64,000 nucleotides of DNA from Apostichopus japonicus (Eukaryota; Echinodermata; Holothuroidea; Aspidochirotida; Stichopodidae), in NCBI RefSeq assembly GCF_037975245.1, contig NC_092581.1, positions 15,582,303-15,646,302 of the forward strand, in the 5' to 3' direction. Below the pieces are notes generated by a model. It did not search any database and had not been told where the DNA came from. It saw only the letters and a list, made by a program, of their open reading frames with translations. The position numbers and the translations under genes were made by a program. Position 1 is the first letter of the stretch. Every line of letters starts with the position of its first letter. Below are positions 35,818-50,000 of this stretch, piece after piece.

Positions 35818-38800
35818 TCATGCTACTGCCTCTTTCTCCTCCGTCTGTGAATCGTTTCGCTCTCTGTTTTCCTCCAGGAAAGCTTTCAGGGATGGCCTCT
35901 TGCAGTCTGTTTCCTCACCAAATACCTCCTCCTCGACCTCCTCCTCGATTGAAGCTACGTTATTGTTTGTCAACCTCGCATCCAAACCGACGACCACGGA
36001 AGAGTTATTACCGTTGGAATTTAATTCCAGATTGATCTTTCTGTCGTAAAAGAGTTTCTCCCCTTCGTCTCGCCCCACCGATTCCTTGCCCGTACTCACA
36101 GAGTCCGTCTCGTATCGATCCAGATCTGACTTGTCCTGTAACGAACCGCTTTCGCTTGAACGCTCTTCGCTGCCCAACGAACTGGCTTCGCTGCGTCCCG
36201 AACTGACCGAAGTACCGAAATTTTTCCGCAGGGTGCGTTTGCTGCGACCCAGGGCTTCCAAACGTTTCCCCCCGTATGCTACGTAGGTCTTGGACCTGAG
36301 GTATGCGTACTTACTGCTACCGGGATTGTTCTTCCCTCGTAGATAATCTCGCGTCACCTGTCTGATGGTTTTAATGAACGTTTGTCTGGTATCTTGAGAT
36401 CTGGAGAAGAAGGAAAAAACACGAAAAATGTAAAGATCACGAGACCGTACAAACTGAAATGATGCCACGGTTTGGACCTTTTATAAAAAAAAAAAAAGGA
36501 AATCTGGTTTTTAAATGGGAATTTATCCCAACTCTATAAATATATTAATAAATGATTTGACTGCAATACAGATAAGGAATGCTGGCAGTTGAACCAATAC
36601 ATTTCCAGCAACCTCACAAGATCATGGAAGAGATCTAGGCAAATTGGAAACTAATAATAAATTTCTGATACAATATTTTAAGTTCTGTGTAAGAGAATGT
36701 TAACCTGTTAGAGATGCTTCTTTAACAGTGATCTTTACAACGAGAGGTTTAACATATTTCCCCGGTCAAATTTATCTGAAGTTTTCGACATTGTTGAATA
36801 CTTACTCGCAAATTAACTGAAAGGTCTTCTCCGGTTTTCCCTCGTCTTTCAGATGAACCAGTTCAAACATACCCTGAAATTCTGTCGACCCTGTGAAAAG
36901 ATCGGTTATATATTATATATTTATTAGGACTCGTTTTAATTTAGTGAATGCATAGATTAGGAAGCCTTTACACTGGTTCATTTCACCCGATTTACAAGCT
37001 TATTTACAAAATTAAAATCCATTGTATAATATAAATATAGTGTAATATATATAATACACTAAATAAATAGTATAATATAAAGTCCATTGTATAATATAAA
37101 TATAGTATAATATATATAGTACACTATATATATAGTATAATATCAAGTCCATTGTATAATATAAATATAGTGTAATATATATAGTACACTAAATAAATAG
37201 TATAATATAAAGTCCATTGTATAATATAAATATAGTGTAATATATATAGTACACTAAATAAATAGTATAATATAAAGTCCATTGTATAATATAAATATAG
37301 TATAATATATATAGTACACTATATATATAGTATAATATCAAGTCCATTGTATAATATAAATATAGTGTAATATATATAGTACACTAAATAAATAGTATAA
37401 TATAAAGTCCATTGTATAATATAAATATAGTGTAATATATATATAGTACACTAAATAAATAGTATAATATAAAGTCCATTGTATAATATAAATATAGTAT
37501 AATATATATGGTACACTATATTTATATAGCATAATATAAAGTTCATTGTATAATATAAATATAGTATAATATATAGTACACTATATATAAAGTATAATAT
37601 AAAGTCCATTGTATTATATAAATACAGTATAATATATATAGTACACTATAAATATAGTATAATATAAAGTCCATTGTATAATATTAATACTATATCATAT
37701 ATATATATAGTACTCTATATAAATAGTATAATATAAAGTCCATTGTTTAATATAAATATAGTATAATATATATAGTACTCTATATATATATAGTATAATA
37801 TAAAGTCCATTGTATCATATGAATACAATACAATATTAACGTTCAGAGAAGTAATACCAGATGGGCACATTTACTTTCTCCAATCCATCTTAGTTCCATA
37901 CCTCGTGCACCAACTTTACCATCTAATGAATTCTGCATTTCCGGCCCAAAGTGATGCATCAGCTAAAAACTTCTTCTAATCAGACTAATAACCAACATCC
38001 ACCCAGATTGTTACATGCAAATGATGCTAGGAGGAGACCCCCTCCCCTCTCCCACCCAAGCTCCATTGAATCTTTCTATTATCTGAATTGATTGTAAATT
38101 TAAAAAAAAATGAAACAATTATAACTGCGACTTACCGCTTATACTGGTATCCTTGACTTGCAAGGACGATACCGGTATCATCCACTTGAATTTTATGGTC
38201 TCCTCATTCGTACCGATCATCTTAGCCGATCTACTCTTCCTCCTCACCGCGTCCTTGTATATGATCACCATAGCGAGGCGGAATACTACAGATAAAAATA
38301 TGAAGTCAAAATCAAATAAAACTGTTAGCAAACTGCTTATCCACTAGAGAGCCTGTGTAATAGAATGTGTAAAAGTAAGTTGGCCTGACGTTTCGATCCT
38401 AGCAGGATCTTCTTCAAAGGCTAAATGACAAGTAGCAGTAACAGAAGGGACAAAAACACACAGAAAACAGACTGGTTAATGAGCACGGTGAACACAGTGA
38501 GATAGATGAAAGGGGATTAATCCCCTTACATCTATCTCTTTGTGTTCACCATGCTCATTAACCTGTCTGTATTCTGTGTGTGTTTTTGTCCCTTCTGTTA
38601 CTGTTAATTGTCATTTAGCCTTTGAAGAAGATCCTGCTAGGATCGAAACATCAGGCCAACTTACTTTTACACATAAAATATGAAGCTTTGACAAAATGAT
38701 GAATGATTCCATAAGCAGTTTGAACACAATCATTGTAACATGTCGCCCACGCATTGCATTTTCTAGTTTAACTTTATAGATAAAATGGACCGAAAACGAG

Positions 38801-41051
38801 GAAACAGGGCGACGCAGAGTTATCAACTCTTGCTCAAAAAACTTTATTGTTGCTATGGTTACTTACCGAACAGTATGATCCTGGGTTCTCTGCCTTTCTT
38901 GACTTTGCCGACATCATCGCTGGCATTTTGCCAAGTTACATAGGAGTAGTAGAGCAGATCGTCCATTGCTAGATCCGATACCTACGAGTGACGAGAGAGA
39001 GAGAGAACCGTTATATTTACAAAATACTTCCGGATCGGGAAACAATATTATGTGCACGAAATGAAGCAACGGTTACTTTGAACAAGCTCATTCAAACCGA
39101 ACAACTAATTGCTGTCGATATTAGTGTATTTGAAAACAGGCCCCAGACACCAGGGCAGTGGTGGTGGGGTTGGATAGGGTGATGCCCTCAATAATTTTGA
39201 GCAATGTTTTCAATAATTTTGAGCAATGTAGTTTTCATGCAGGATTGGTGCGACAATAGATGTAATTTCAACAGCTCTGAACATATATCTGACTCCTTGC
39301 GCCCTGCCAATCTCAGACCTGTGTCAGTGGTCGTCTGAAATAGGTTCACACATAAAAATAGTAGTGAGCAGTGGGCCTGCAATTACTAACCATGAATTTG
39401 ACTCAATATCCTGCTTTCTAGGTTAGCTCAATAATTACCCATATTAATGCCAATGCCCTACAGGAATCGCAGTTTGGAATCAACCATGAATTTGGCTCAA
39501 TATCCTGCTTTCTAGGTTAACTCAATAATTACCCATATCAATGTAGGGCCTCACAAGAATAGCAGCGTGGAATATACCATGAATTTGGCTCAATATCCTG
39601 CTTTCTAGGTTAGCTCAATAATTACCCATATTAATGTAGTGCCTCACAGGAATCGCAGTGTGGAATAAACCATAAATTTGGCTCAATATCCTGCTTTCTA
39701 GGTTAGCTCAATAATTACCCATATTAATGTAGTGCCTCACAGGAATCACAGTGTGGAATCAACCATGAATTTGGCTCAATATCCTGCTTTCTAGGTTAGC
39801 TCAATAATTACCCATATTAATGCACAGGAATCACAGTTTGGAATATACCATGAATTTGACTCAATATCCTGCTGTTAGTTTAGCTCCATAATTACCCATA
39901 TCAATGTAGGGCCTCACAGGAATTGCAGTGTGGCAAAATGAATTTGGCTCAATATCCTGCTGTTAGTTTAGCACCATAATTACCCATATCAATGTAAATG
40001 CCCTACAGGAATCGCAGTGTGGAATCAACCATAAATTTGGCTCAATATCCTGCTTTCTAGGTTAGCTCAATAATTACCCATATTAATGTAGTGCCTCACA
40101 GGAATTGCAGTGTGGAATAAACCATGAACTTGGCTCAATATCCTGCTCTCTAGTTTAGCTCATTGATTATAAACCCATATTTATGTAGTGGCTCACAGAA
40201 ATAAAGGAATAAACCTAAAATCCTGGTTAATAGAGAATCTGCTAGTGGTGTCTTTTTATACTGACATGCAATGTACCCATCTGCAGTGGCTTTATTCGAA
40301 AGATGCACATTGTTTAAGGAATTACAAAATGCTGGTTAAAACTAACTGCTGGAAATGTTCTACATCTCAAAGCTACTACAACCTTATAACATTTTGTATT
40401 GTGATGATGTGAGTTCTGCAAATTTTGGTGATATTTTGTGAATGAATCTGGCTACAGCTGAGTGTATGAAGTCAGTCAAATTGATAACAATCGAACTGAA
40501 AACATCTCGATTTCTCTTTATGATATTTCAACCAATTTTGTGCAGAGGGAATCAATTTTTCTAAAACCTCAAAAAAAAAAGGGTATCATTCCGATGAAAA
40601 TCTAATTCTGATGGGGTTTTTGACTAACATCATGGAATATTTTGCTCTTCAATTTGTACTGGCTCTGCCACCAGAATATACCTTTCATGCATGTCTTAGT
40701 GACACACTGAAACCACTAGTAGCCATGGAAACCGGAGGCAACAACAACAACAGAGGCAAGTGTCACCGTTCACCTAGAGTGATCCAATTTGTGGGGAAGG
40801 TGGAGGGGGAGGGGAGATAACTGGTGAATGGATACCCTAAGCTTAGATCAACAATATCGTTTCTTTTGAATATCTGGTTCTGCTTATTTAGTTTTATTCT
40901 CGTAGTTGTTCACAAATAGTTTGTTTATTGTATGGTTGTGTTTGTATTCACTACTGTTTTATTTTAACTGTCGACGGGAAATAATTTCCGTTTTCTGTTT
41001 TCTGAAATGGACAATAAAGTTTCTATCTATCTATATTAAAGATCTATAGAA

Positions 41052-41086
<35 letters not shown>

Positions 41087-44000
41087 GATAATTAAATATT
41101 CAAGGAAAGTTAACATGTCATACACGGTTAAGTGGATACTAAGGAAAGAGGTAGTAACTGGAGAAGGGGAAGGTTAGGAAGGTCGGGGAACTGTTTATCA
41201 TAAACACTTATGTGTGTATAATAATCTCCATACCTAAAGGCATTTGAATGTACATGTATATTTGCAGATACAAATTTTAGAACTTTGAAAGTTTTGAATT
41301 TTCAAATATACAAACTCAATGATTCAACCTTAGAGGATTTCACTTTTTAGGAAAAATATAATATGTAATAAATTAAGGAAATGGGTGATGTATAAGTTTT
41401 TGTTTGATATATTCTTGAATTATGTACAGCTGGCAAGAAATGTCAGAAATTAAGTTACTTTCTTTGCAGTTTCCTCACCAATAAGTCTAATACTAATTAT
41501 CTAGTTTTGTAAATCCATTTCCTTTCAAAAATACCAATGTCAACGAACCTCTCACGTCGTAAAACAAGCGAACCAAACCATGAAAACGGGCTCAATTGAT
41601 AAACCGAAAAACTTCACAGCAAAATCCTTTGCCCTTAATTGTGTAAAATTTATATTAAGCTACTGTCTTTGTGATAATAAAACTTACTGAGGGTTGAAAT
41701 ATGATCTGGTAAATATAATCTGAATCATCATAATAATAATAAAACAAAAAAAAGCACAGCAAACACGAACATGGTTCTGCTCTACAAAGCTGGTATATGC
41801 AAGAGGTATAAATGCTGCAAGGGTATAGAGAGAACAGTTACATAAGCTAAAGAGCGCCACCTTAAATATCCCATAATCAGGACACTCATGTTAGTACCAA
41901 AACAAACAAATATTTCAATAAATAAGTAGGTAAGAAAATACAGGACAAGGAAAGAAACTGGAAAACAAGAAGGGAAAAAAAACTAGAAGAAGTTATAAAG
42001 ATATCAAGAGATATTGATAGTAGAAGCAGAATATCCACCACCAGTAAACCTGAAATATTAAAAAGCACACCACAACAAGCAGGTGCCATGGATATGGTTA
42101 TTGTTATTCCAAATTGTGAGGTGTTTTCATTGACACCATACCAAACACCGATGACAATCTTGTTTTACCATTTTTCGACAAAAACTGATTGTCTGTAATA
42201 TTTGGCAGAGTGACTTAATTTACCAAAGGATTGGAAGAATCACCCAAAACTGATAGGATATTTGTAGTTTTTCAAGTTTGTCAGAGACTGACAATATTAT
42301 CTATAAACTGACAAACTTGTTTGGATATGACTCTGATGGCCGACTGATTTAAGTTACTACCACAGGACTGGGAACATTTGTAGGATACTTCTAGTTTGTC
42401 AATATCTTTAAAGTATTTAAGACTGGGATATGATGATCTATACATCTGCTTTATAGAAATACAGTTTTAACCCCCCCCCCCTCCAGCCATAAAAAGAATA
42501 CTGGACTAAAGGCAGGCGGACAAAGTTTGGTTCATGTTTGCAGAGTGATGAGTGTATACCTGCCATCTTTATGTCTTTAAAGTTTTGCAGATTCAGAGAT
42601 TGGATCAACAAAACATTTCATCTTGATTGTTGTTTGCTAGGCTAGTATATTTGCAGTTTGTTATGAAGCCATTGCATATACTTTAAAAAGAAAGCAGTTG
42701 ATAAAAAAATATAAAAAAATGATAAAAAAAATTACAAATTGTTCGTTTTTGTTTGCAAACTGAGCCAGTAAGTGCTGTTTATAAATCAGCTAAAAGTTAG
42801 ACGAGTAAATTGATTGTAAAGTGTTAACTTTGAATATAGTTTGTGCTAGGGGAGTGTGTTATCTTACAAAACCTGAAAAGGACTAGTGTCATGAAAGCAG
42901 GGTTGAATGGAGGGGCGCAAAGATTAAACATCACCGTAGGAAGGATACGGACAAAGCTGACAGTGTTATTCGCCAAGGATAAAACGGGTAAGACGACATT
43001 TAGAGGTTAGTTGACATCCGGCTACTAAGAAAACAAAAGGTTAATTCTGTACACGACTAACCTTATTTCCAATATTCTACACAAAGAGAGACGTGAAAGA
43101 AAAATATCAAATGAAATTAGTTCAAAGTTTTCTAAAGAAAAGAAAGAAAACAAAAATATAAAATATCATAAAAGGAAAATTTGTCTGTAAGGGATTTCTT
43201 GAAAATATCGTAAAAAAAACAAAAACTTTTTAAATATAAATATGAAAAAGAATGGAAATGAAAATTTAAAACAAAGAATACAAATTGAATGGAAATATGT
43301 CATATATTTAAAATACGAACCTAGATAATTTTGCGATAACTAGAAAATTAGATGAATGCCAGGGAAGCCCCACCAAAACTTTCTTTGATGTTCAAAATGG
43401 GAATTTTTATCATCATGTTATAATTTTTAATTGGTCCAAATTGTTATGTCTCTAAATTGAAGGAATATTCTACAGGCAGAAATTTTGTGAACTGCCGAAA
43501 AACTCTGCCACCAAATTTCTGCATCTTTTGATAAAATGTCAGTTGCCAATAACCTGTGAGACATTTTGTTTTTGAGCGACTTTCTTGCACATTTTTAAGA
43601 AACCTTTTTTGCAAAAGCAGAGTAAAATAACATCATTATTGAAAAGGAGATATCCCAAATAAAAAACTGCAAGTCTAAATTTTTTTTTTGTGGCATTTGT
43701 TAAAGTATAATTTTATCCAAAGATAAAGAAACCTTGCATTTTAAATTTAAAAAAAATTGAAAAGCAGAACAAATCAAATATATCAAAAATAATCAATAAT
43801 CAATAATAATACATTGAAAAATTCTAGAGTATCTGTTATCTCCTATGTATGACCTTCATTTACTGATAAATTAACGACATGATAAATTAATAATCGATTT
43901 CTTTAATCCGTTTTACAGACGGTGATCTGAAGCCTACCTCTTGCTTGACGTGATACTGTTCGGCGACCAGCGAATCGAAGACGTCGCCAAACTCCTCGTG

Positions 44001-47000
44001 TACTCGCATCATGTCGTTGATGTGTTCCGCTACGTTCTCCATCCCTCGGAGAGCCTCGCCGATGTGGAACTGTTCTGTACTCTCCTTGTCCAGGTTACCA
44101 TAGATCTCTTGTAGTAGCAGTGGATATTTTAAGACTCTCTGTTTGAAGAATATATACAAAAAAGGAGAAAAAAAAATGTTTGAGTAAATAAGAATAATTC
44201 AAATCTGTTTATATCTCAGAAAAGGATTGACAAGTGATGTGGATTGATAAGGTTGCATTTATATCTTGTTTGGAAGAATTTAACGATTATCACAACACCA
44301 AAAAAAAATTGTTCAAGGAAGTACAAAACTTTGAATCAGCTACTACACTACAAGACACCAAAAAACTGAATCTGATCTCCAGGTTGTGAGGATGGTGTGA
44401 AAGGGGAGGGGGTGCAGTGTAATTGTGGAACACCTCTCTCCACAAAATGTCTTTCATTTCTCACCTGTATTGGTTTAATCAGATACGAGGCTAACGAAGC
44501 AGAATGTTGTTGTTTGGGGTTTCTAGCGGCCAGGAATTCCATCAGGGCCGTGTTACCCCTGCTGGGGTCCAGAATCTTCTGGGCCCGGGAGTGACAGGCG
44601 CAGAACGAACTGTAGAGTTTGAAGTGGTCCATGTAGTAGAGGAAACAGCCACCGATTGAAAATATTACCCGCTGAAAAGTTTAGAAACAAAAATATGACA
44701 ACTGTTTTCAAAAGATGCTTTATCAATTTTGAAATACGAGTGGTTTAGTTCATAACCCAGTCACAGTTGGTATTCATGTGTGTCATAGACACTGAAAAAA
44801 AAAAATATATACAGACAAAGAAGAAAATCACAAAAGTAGAGAAGGCTAAGAGAGACAGCCTTAACATTAAAGGCGGTGGCAATTACTCTCTGAGATTTGC
44901 CTTGCCTACAGTTATGAATAATTCAGAGGGTTTGAAAGGGCTGTGACTAATATAAGAGAATACTTTCATTTAAATCCGTGCAGGGCCCCGGGCCCCATAG
45001 GACAATACGACTGAAGCACTGTCTGATCATATCCAAATACAATTAACTAATGTTGTTTTTAAAAAATCAAACATTATATGAGAAATCCTACGGCATATAA
45101 ATTTTTGCAGAGCGATACATCCCATAATTCTCAAGAGGAATATTAGAGAGCATATTAAAAGGACGATACCCAGAGAGATGAAAACGTCGGGTCTGAAATG
45201 TTAATATTAATTTATATTTTTACACAAAAACTACATCTCACCTTAAATTCTGGAGGACTGGAGAGTTGTTCTAAATTACCGCCGACATTGGAAGCATCTT
45301 CAAGGCACTTGAGAAATGTTACTTGGAATTTGATGATCTCTTTCACGTTACCAAACAGAGCGTCGACCTAGAACAGATCATATTTACGGGAACATGTGTC
45401 AAGCATTTTGAAATTATGAGAGAGAATAAGGCCGATTTGGTTCCATCTGATTTGATATCTGACAAAGCACCTAGACTATTTCCAACATGCACAACACTGT
45501 CAAACATAGGCGTAGGAGCCCAATTTGATTTGGGGGGGGGGGGCTGTAACAACTTGCCCGAAAAATATAACCAACATTTTTCGAGCGCAACAACTTTATG
45601 TGCACATCATATAGGCATGCATTGGTTATAACATCACATACCAATAACGTACGATCATTTGCCGTGTTATTACCCTTCCATATTGGTTAAAATTATTGGG
45701 CAAGTCGCTATAATAAATAATGATGATAATAATATCAGTTTAACCATTGAAAAACCCATTGCAAATTATTTTTCTTTCAGTAAGAGCCCAAAAAATTCTC
45801 AGCATATTGCCGGAATTTTCACGAAATTTTTTTTTTAGGGGGATGCAGCCCCCCCAGCTCCCCACCCCCGTCTCCTACGCCTATGCTGTCAAATGGACTA
45901 GATCAACATAAGATCTCTACCTAAAAAACCCCACTATAATCATGAAGGTAGGCGTGTCACTGTGTGTAGTAAAGTGGGTGGGTGATCGCACTCACTGCTG
46001 AAAGTCTAACAGGCAAACTGACACAGGTTTGGAATACACAGTGGGGGTTGGTGGTGGTTGTTTGTTGGGGGTGGTGGTTGGGGGTGGTGGTTGGGTGAGA
46101 AGGAGTCAAAACCCCTCTTCAAGTGTGGTCAAATCTGATATCTGTAGTTGTACCATGTCAGTGTGGTAATCATTGCTGTGAAAACTAATAGGGGTCATTC
46201 ACCTACTAGGGATGAGGGGGGGTGGGAGGGTCAGGGGCCCTAGAATCTTGTTTTATTCTGAGTTTCCAGACAGTTTGCCGTCAATGGGACCTGACATAAA
46301 CATAAAGTACCCAACAGCTCGTCTTGGTCAGTCTATCATCTCTGGACGAGACACAATTCTTTAAAGCAAAGTAAAATGAACCTCGCATGATTTTTACAGG
46401 CTGGACCTGTGTATAAACTGAGATATATGCTATCATTGGCTATCATATATGTGCATATATGCTGACCCAACATGGAATAGAAGCAGGAAGAACAGTCATA
46501 TTCAAAACAAAGCATGCTGATGATCCTGTGGCGGTCAGCCTTGTTTCTAGTCTGCTGCTGATGAATATCCATGAAACATGATAAAAAGGACTTTTCCTCG
46601 AAAGTGATCTAAAAAAATGCCAAGGAAGTTCCTCCAGTTATTAACAGGAAAGTGATATATTACCTACACCTCCCTCTCCTACACACCTCCTAACTCCCAG
46701 CCCCCCCCCCCCCCCCACCGACATGCTGTAGTCTGGAAAGTCTTAGCAAAATTTGTTTACATGCAATAATCATAACTTCCAATCATAAGGTCCCCGGTTC
46801 GAGTCACTCCAAGATTAATGTATGTCGTCCAGTTACAGAGTTGTTGACAATTGACAGTTCGAAATCATGGACGTTAAAATATGAATGTAAGAGACTGACT
46901 TTGGTCAACTTGCGGCTTTGATAAGCCAATGAGGCTTCTTCGCGAGTTCCTGCTTGCAGGAGGATCTAAAATACATACTATTCAAACCATATTGGACTAG

Positions 47001-50000
47001 AGAATAACTTCTTTACACCTACCTCATCTGCGGACAGAAAAGCCTCTTCTTGTAGCGGTTCTAGATAACGGGACAGCAAGCATTCAATGTCCTTGACGTA
47101 GGCTCGCTCGGTGTCCAGAAGTTCGAAGATGACTTTTCGCAGTTTATTGGCAGATTGCTGATCCTCTGAAGGATTCACTCCGTTTAGTTTGCTGGACATC
47201 CTCCTCTCATCCTCCGAGCTGTACGTCCGACAGAGTTCCGTTATCTTCTCCGCATTTTTCATGAGCGCTGTTAGGTCTGTGCTCTCTCTCTGGGGGGTCT
47301 TAACGGCGATGTTGTTATTCTCCTTCGATTCTAGTAATTGCTTGACTGGCGTTCCTTCAGGGCTTATGGTGGGTGTGACATCGTAAGCTGATAGAATTAA
47401 ACAAGAGGTGACAACATTGAATAGTATTAGTCACAAGAGGTTAAAAAAAAATTCAAACTTGGCCCTGGTATTTTAAGAGCATGCCTACATGAACTTAATT
47501 TTTGTTTGTTTAAGTATTCTCTTGAAGCCTTCAATCCTCCGAATTAGTCTCCAATATTGAGGATGATCAAATAAAATATAATAAAGTTATAATTTTCCAG
47601 TGAATAAAAATGCCCTAGACTTTTGAAGTGGCAGTAATTTTTTTTTTAATTTGACTAATAATTAGTGACCTCTTTTGATTAATCTAGCATATTAGGAGTG
47701 ACTATAATACCCATGATCTTGAAAGAAGCTAGTGCCAGCAGCTACTACTGATTGGACATTCCATAAATTTCCAAGCAGGAATATCTGAAAACCTTTGTCT
47801 GTGTGAATTTTCCAAGTTAAAAGTGAAAGTCTCCAGACACCAAAAAGAGTTGAAAGAGAACAAAAAATTAGGAGAAGAAATCACATAAAGTCCTTGGCTT
47901 CTTTAACTATGCTCCTCTGTCAAAAGTCCTCCATGACTGATTCACAAGCAAGCGGCCATCCATACTATTCTACACTGTAACACATAGTGCTACTGTACAA
48001 ACACATAGAGCACACACACTAAACAAATTACCAGTGTGTATCCACAGTAAGGACACTTGTCAAACTGAACTTTGCACTGTCAACAGAAAAGTAGCCCAGT
48101 TTCATTGACCAAAAATTCACTAAATGTTAATCAGGCAAAAGTCAACAGAAATAGCCTTAATTCCATGTATTCTCAACAGAATCTGTCTCACTTTACTGTT
48201 GTGTAATCCTCTTTCTTTACTTCTAATGGATATAGTCTGTGTTGCAGCTTAGTAAGCTTTTGTACCTTCAACAAAACACTAATACCTCTTTACACTAATG
48301 ATAGGAAAACACTGCTAAATCAGTGCTAACTATCAGGTAGAGCCAAGTCATCCAGGGACCTAAGAATTCTTCCATTTTCACACTTTGCTTTTCTTCTCCA
48401 AAGGGATTGTCTTTTATCTTGATTGTTCCATAAGATTCTATTTTTTGCCACCAACTTGTTTTTCCAACCTGGTGGTGCAACCAGGCATGTCAATTCTTCC
48501 CTTTGATTTACTTTGTTATTGAAATAGAATTTATGGAAAGTTTACTCAGCAAAGGAATTACACATGATGGCAATACTTAGTGTATGTAAGGGCTGTGCTT
48601 TAGTCTATAGCCTGAGTGTGTACTATGGCATCTATCTATTTGGTCTTTGTGCCCAGGCTCCCTCCTTTGGTTGACCTTTCAAAACAAAGTATCTGTTCTT
48701 TTCATGGGAGACTTGATACTACACTAGATTAAACTAAAACTGATGGTCATAACAGGAGTGCAGCAATCTTTCTTGCAGGCATTGTTAGAAAGTCCCCAAT
48801 TTTTATATTTTTTATCAGAAACTTTTTTCAGAAATCAAATATATTTAAACAATACAATTTGGGTATATGCATATCATTCCAAACTAATAACAAAACATAA
48901 ACTTTTGGAAAGTAAAATTAAGAAATCTATAAAAAAAAAAAATTTTTTAATATATTTTAATTGTATCTATGACAACTTCATAAAATGTAATCAGTGCTGA
49001 AATCTATTTATCCGCTAAATACCAATGGACTTTAAAAAAGAAAAGAAAAAAGGTTTGTAAAAATATGCATATATTCCTTTTATGTACAAATTTACTTACA
49101 TAAAGGAGCAGGAATTATGAGATTATCGATGATGTCATCCGTCAGTCTGGACTGGGATGGGGGAGGCGGACAAGTCATGGAGTTGATAAAACTGTTGGTA
49201 TCCAGCATGGCTTGAGTTTGGGCAAAGACTGACCGGCAAGATCGAATGGTCAGCGTGATGTTGGAGGCCGTCCTTAGTAGGTTCTCGATGAAGAGCATGT
49301 CCAAGTCGCAGACCACACGGCTGTTGATCACCAGCAACTCGTCCCCGACTTGCAGATCTAGAAAAATTACGAGCGAGTCTTGATTGTGATCTGAAATTAT
49401 GCTCTATGTATATTTAACACTCATTGAAAAAAAAGGGCATAAGGCACTGAGATTGTAAAGAAATCCAGATACTTAGACATTAAAAAATCATGAATATCAG
49501 TCAAACTTGAATAAGGAATCTCCCCTCCCCACCCACCCCCCCCCCAAAAAAACACATTTTGTAGAAATTACAAGTATAATGATATTGCTATTATTTTATC
49601 ATCAGATTATATGATTTGTGAAGTAGTGTCACCACTCACCATGGAGATAAGCGAGGGCGCCCTTCTCAACCTTGCTGACAAATACACATAGTTGATCGTC
49701 TTCTTCTGAATCTTCCATTAGCTCTGCCTCCACAGAGAAACCTAACCCAAGAACAGAATCCAACAGAAAGAAAATGTGTGAAAAAAGGGGGTTTACTAAC
49801 ACAAGCACTATTTCATTTCTGAAATCTGACCAGTAAAATTTGGGGACCTCAATAGATATTCAAATTATAGTTTGTGTTTTATAAAATTGCTGACTGAAGT
49901 CAAAAGTCCAAAACCTTGTTGTCCTTTTGCCATTGTTCATTTCTATTCTTTTCTATTCTTTCGACTGTTTTTCTTTTTTTGCTCAACATCAAATCCTCTC

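Larger units (their letters stand above)
35818..38981 (-). other. TIAM1: TIAM PHc domain and C-terminal tail exons
   Basis: Exons 38867-38981 ([17 protein letters not shown]), 38136-38285 ([27 protein letters not shown]), 36806-36890 ([18 protein letters not shown]) and the start of 35818-36400 ([20 protein letters not shown]) make the pleckstrin-homology domain that follows DH. This matches the human order (DLSMGDLLLH, AVVLVYKDG, MIPTEALQV, RPERVFHLC, RKDFLKAVHSILRD). The rest of the last exon encodes [17 protein letters not shown], a Ser/Glu-rich segment and an acidic run ending EEKEAVA. Confidence 0.93.
43938..47387 (-). other. TIAM1: TIAM DH (RhoGEF) domain exons
   Basis: Four exons encode the catalytic Dbl-homology domain. 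The first, 47023-47387, carries a Ser/Thr-rich linker and then conserved region 1 ([20 protein letters not shown]). The next two, 45242-45367 and 44465-44671, give [20 protein letters not shown] and [21 protein letters not shown] ending in SYLIKPIQ. The fourth, 43938-44138, gives [20 protein letters not shown] and [20 protein letters not shown]. This region binds Rac and promotes GDP release; no key segment is missing. Confidence 0.95.

Noticed and set aside
35814-36286. Plus-strand frames opposite the last TIAM exon
   Set aside because: They are antisense shadows of a conserved coding exon.
37338-37532. Tyr-rich minus-strand frame
   Set aside because: It is a translation of the 65-bp minisatellite.
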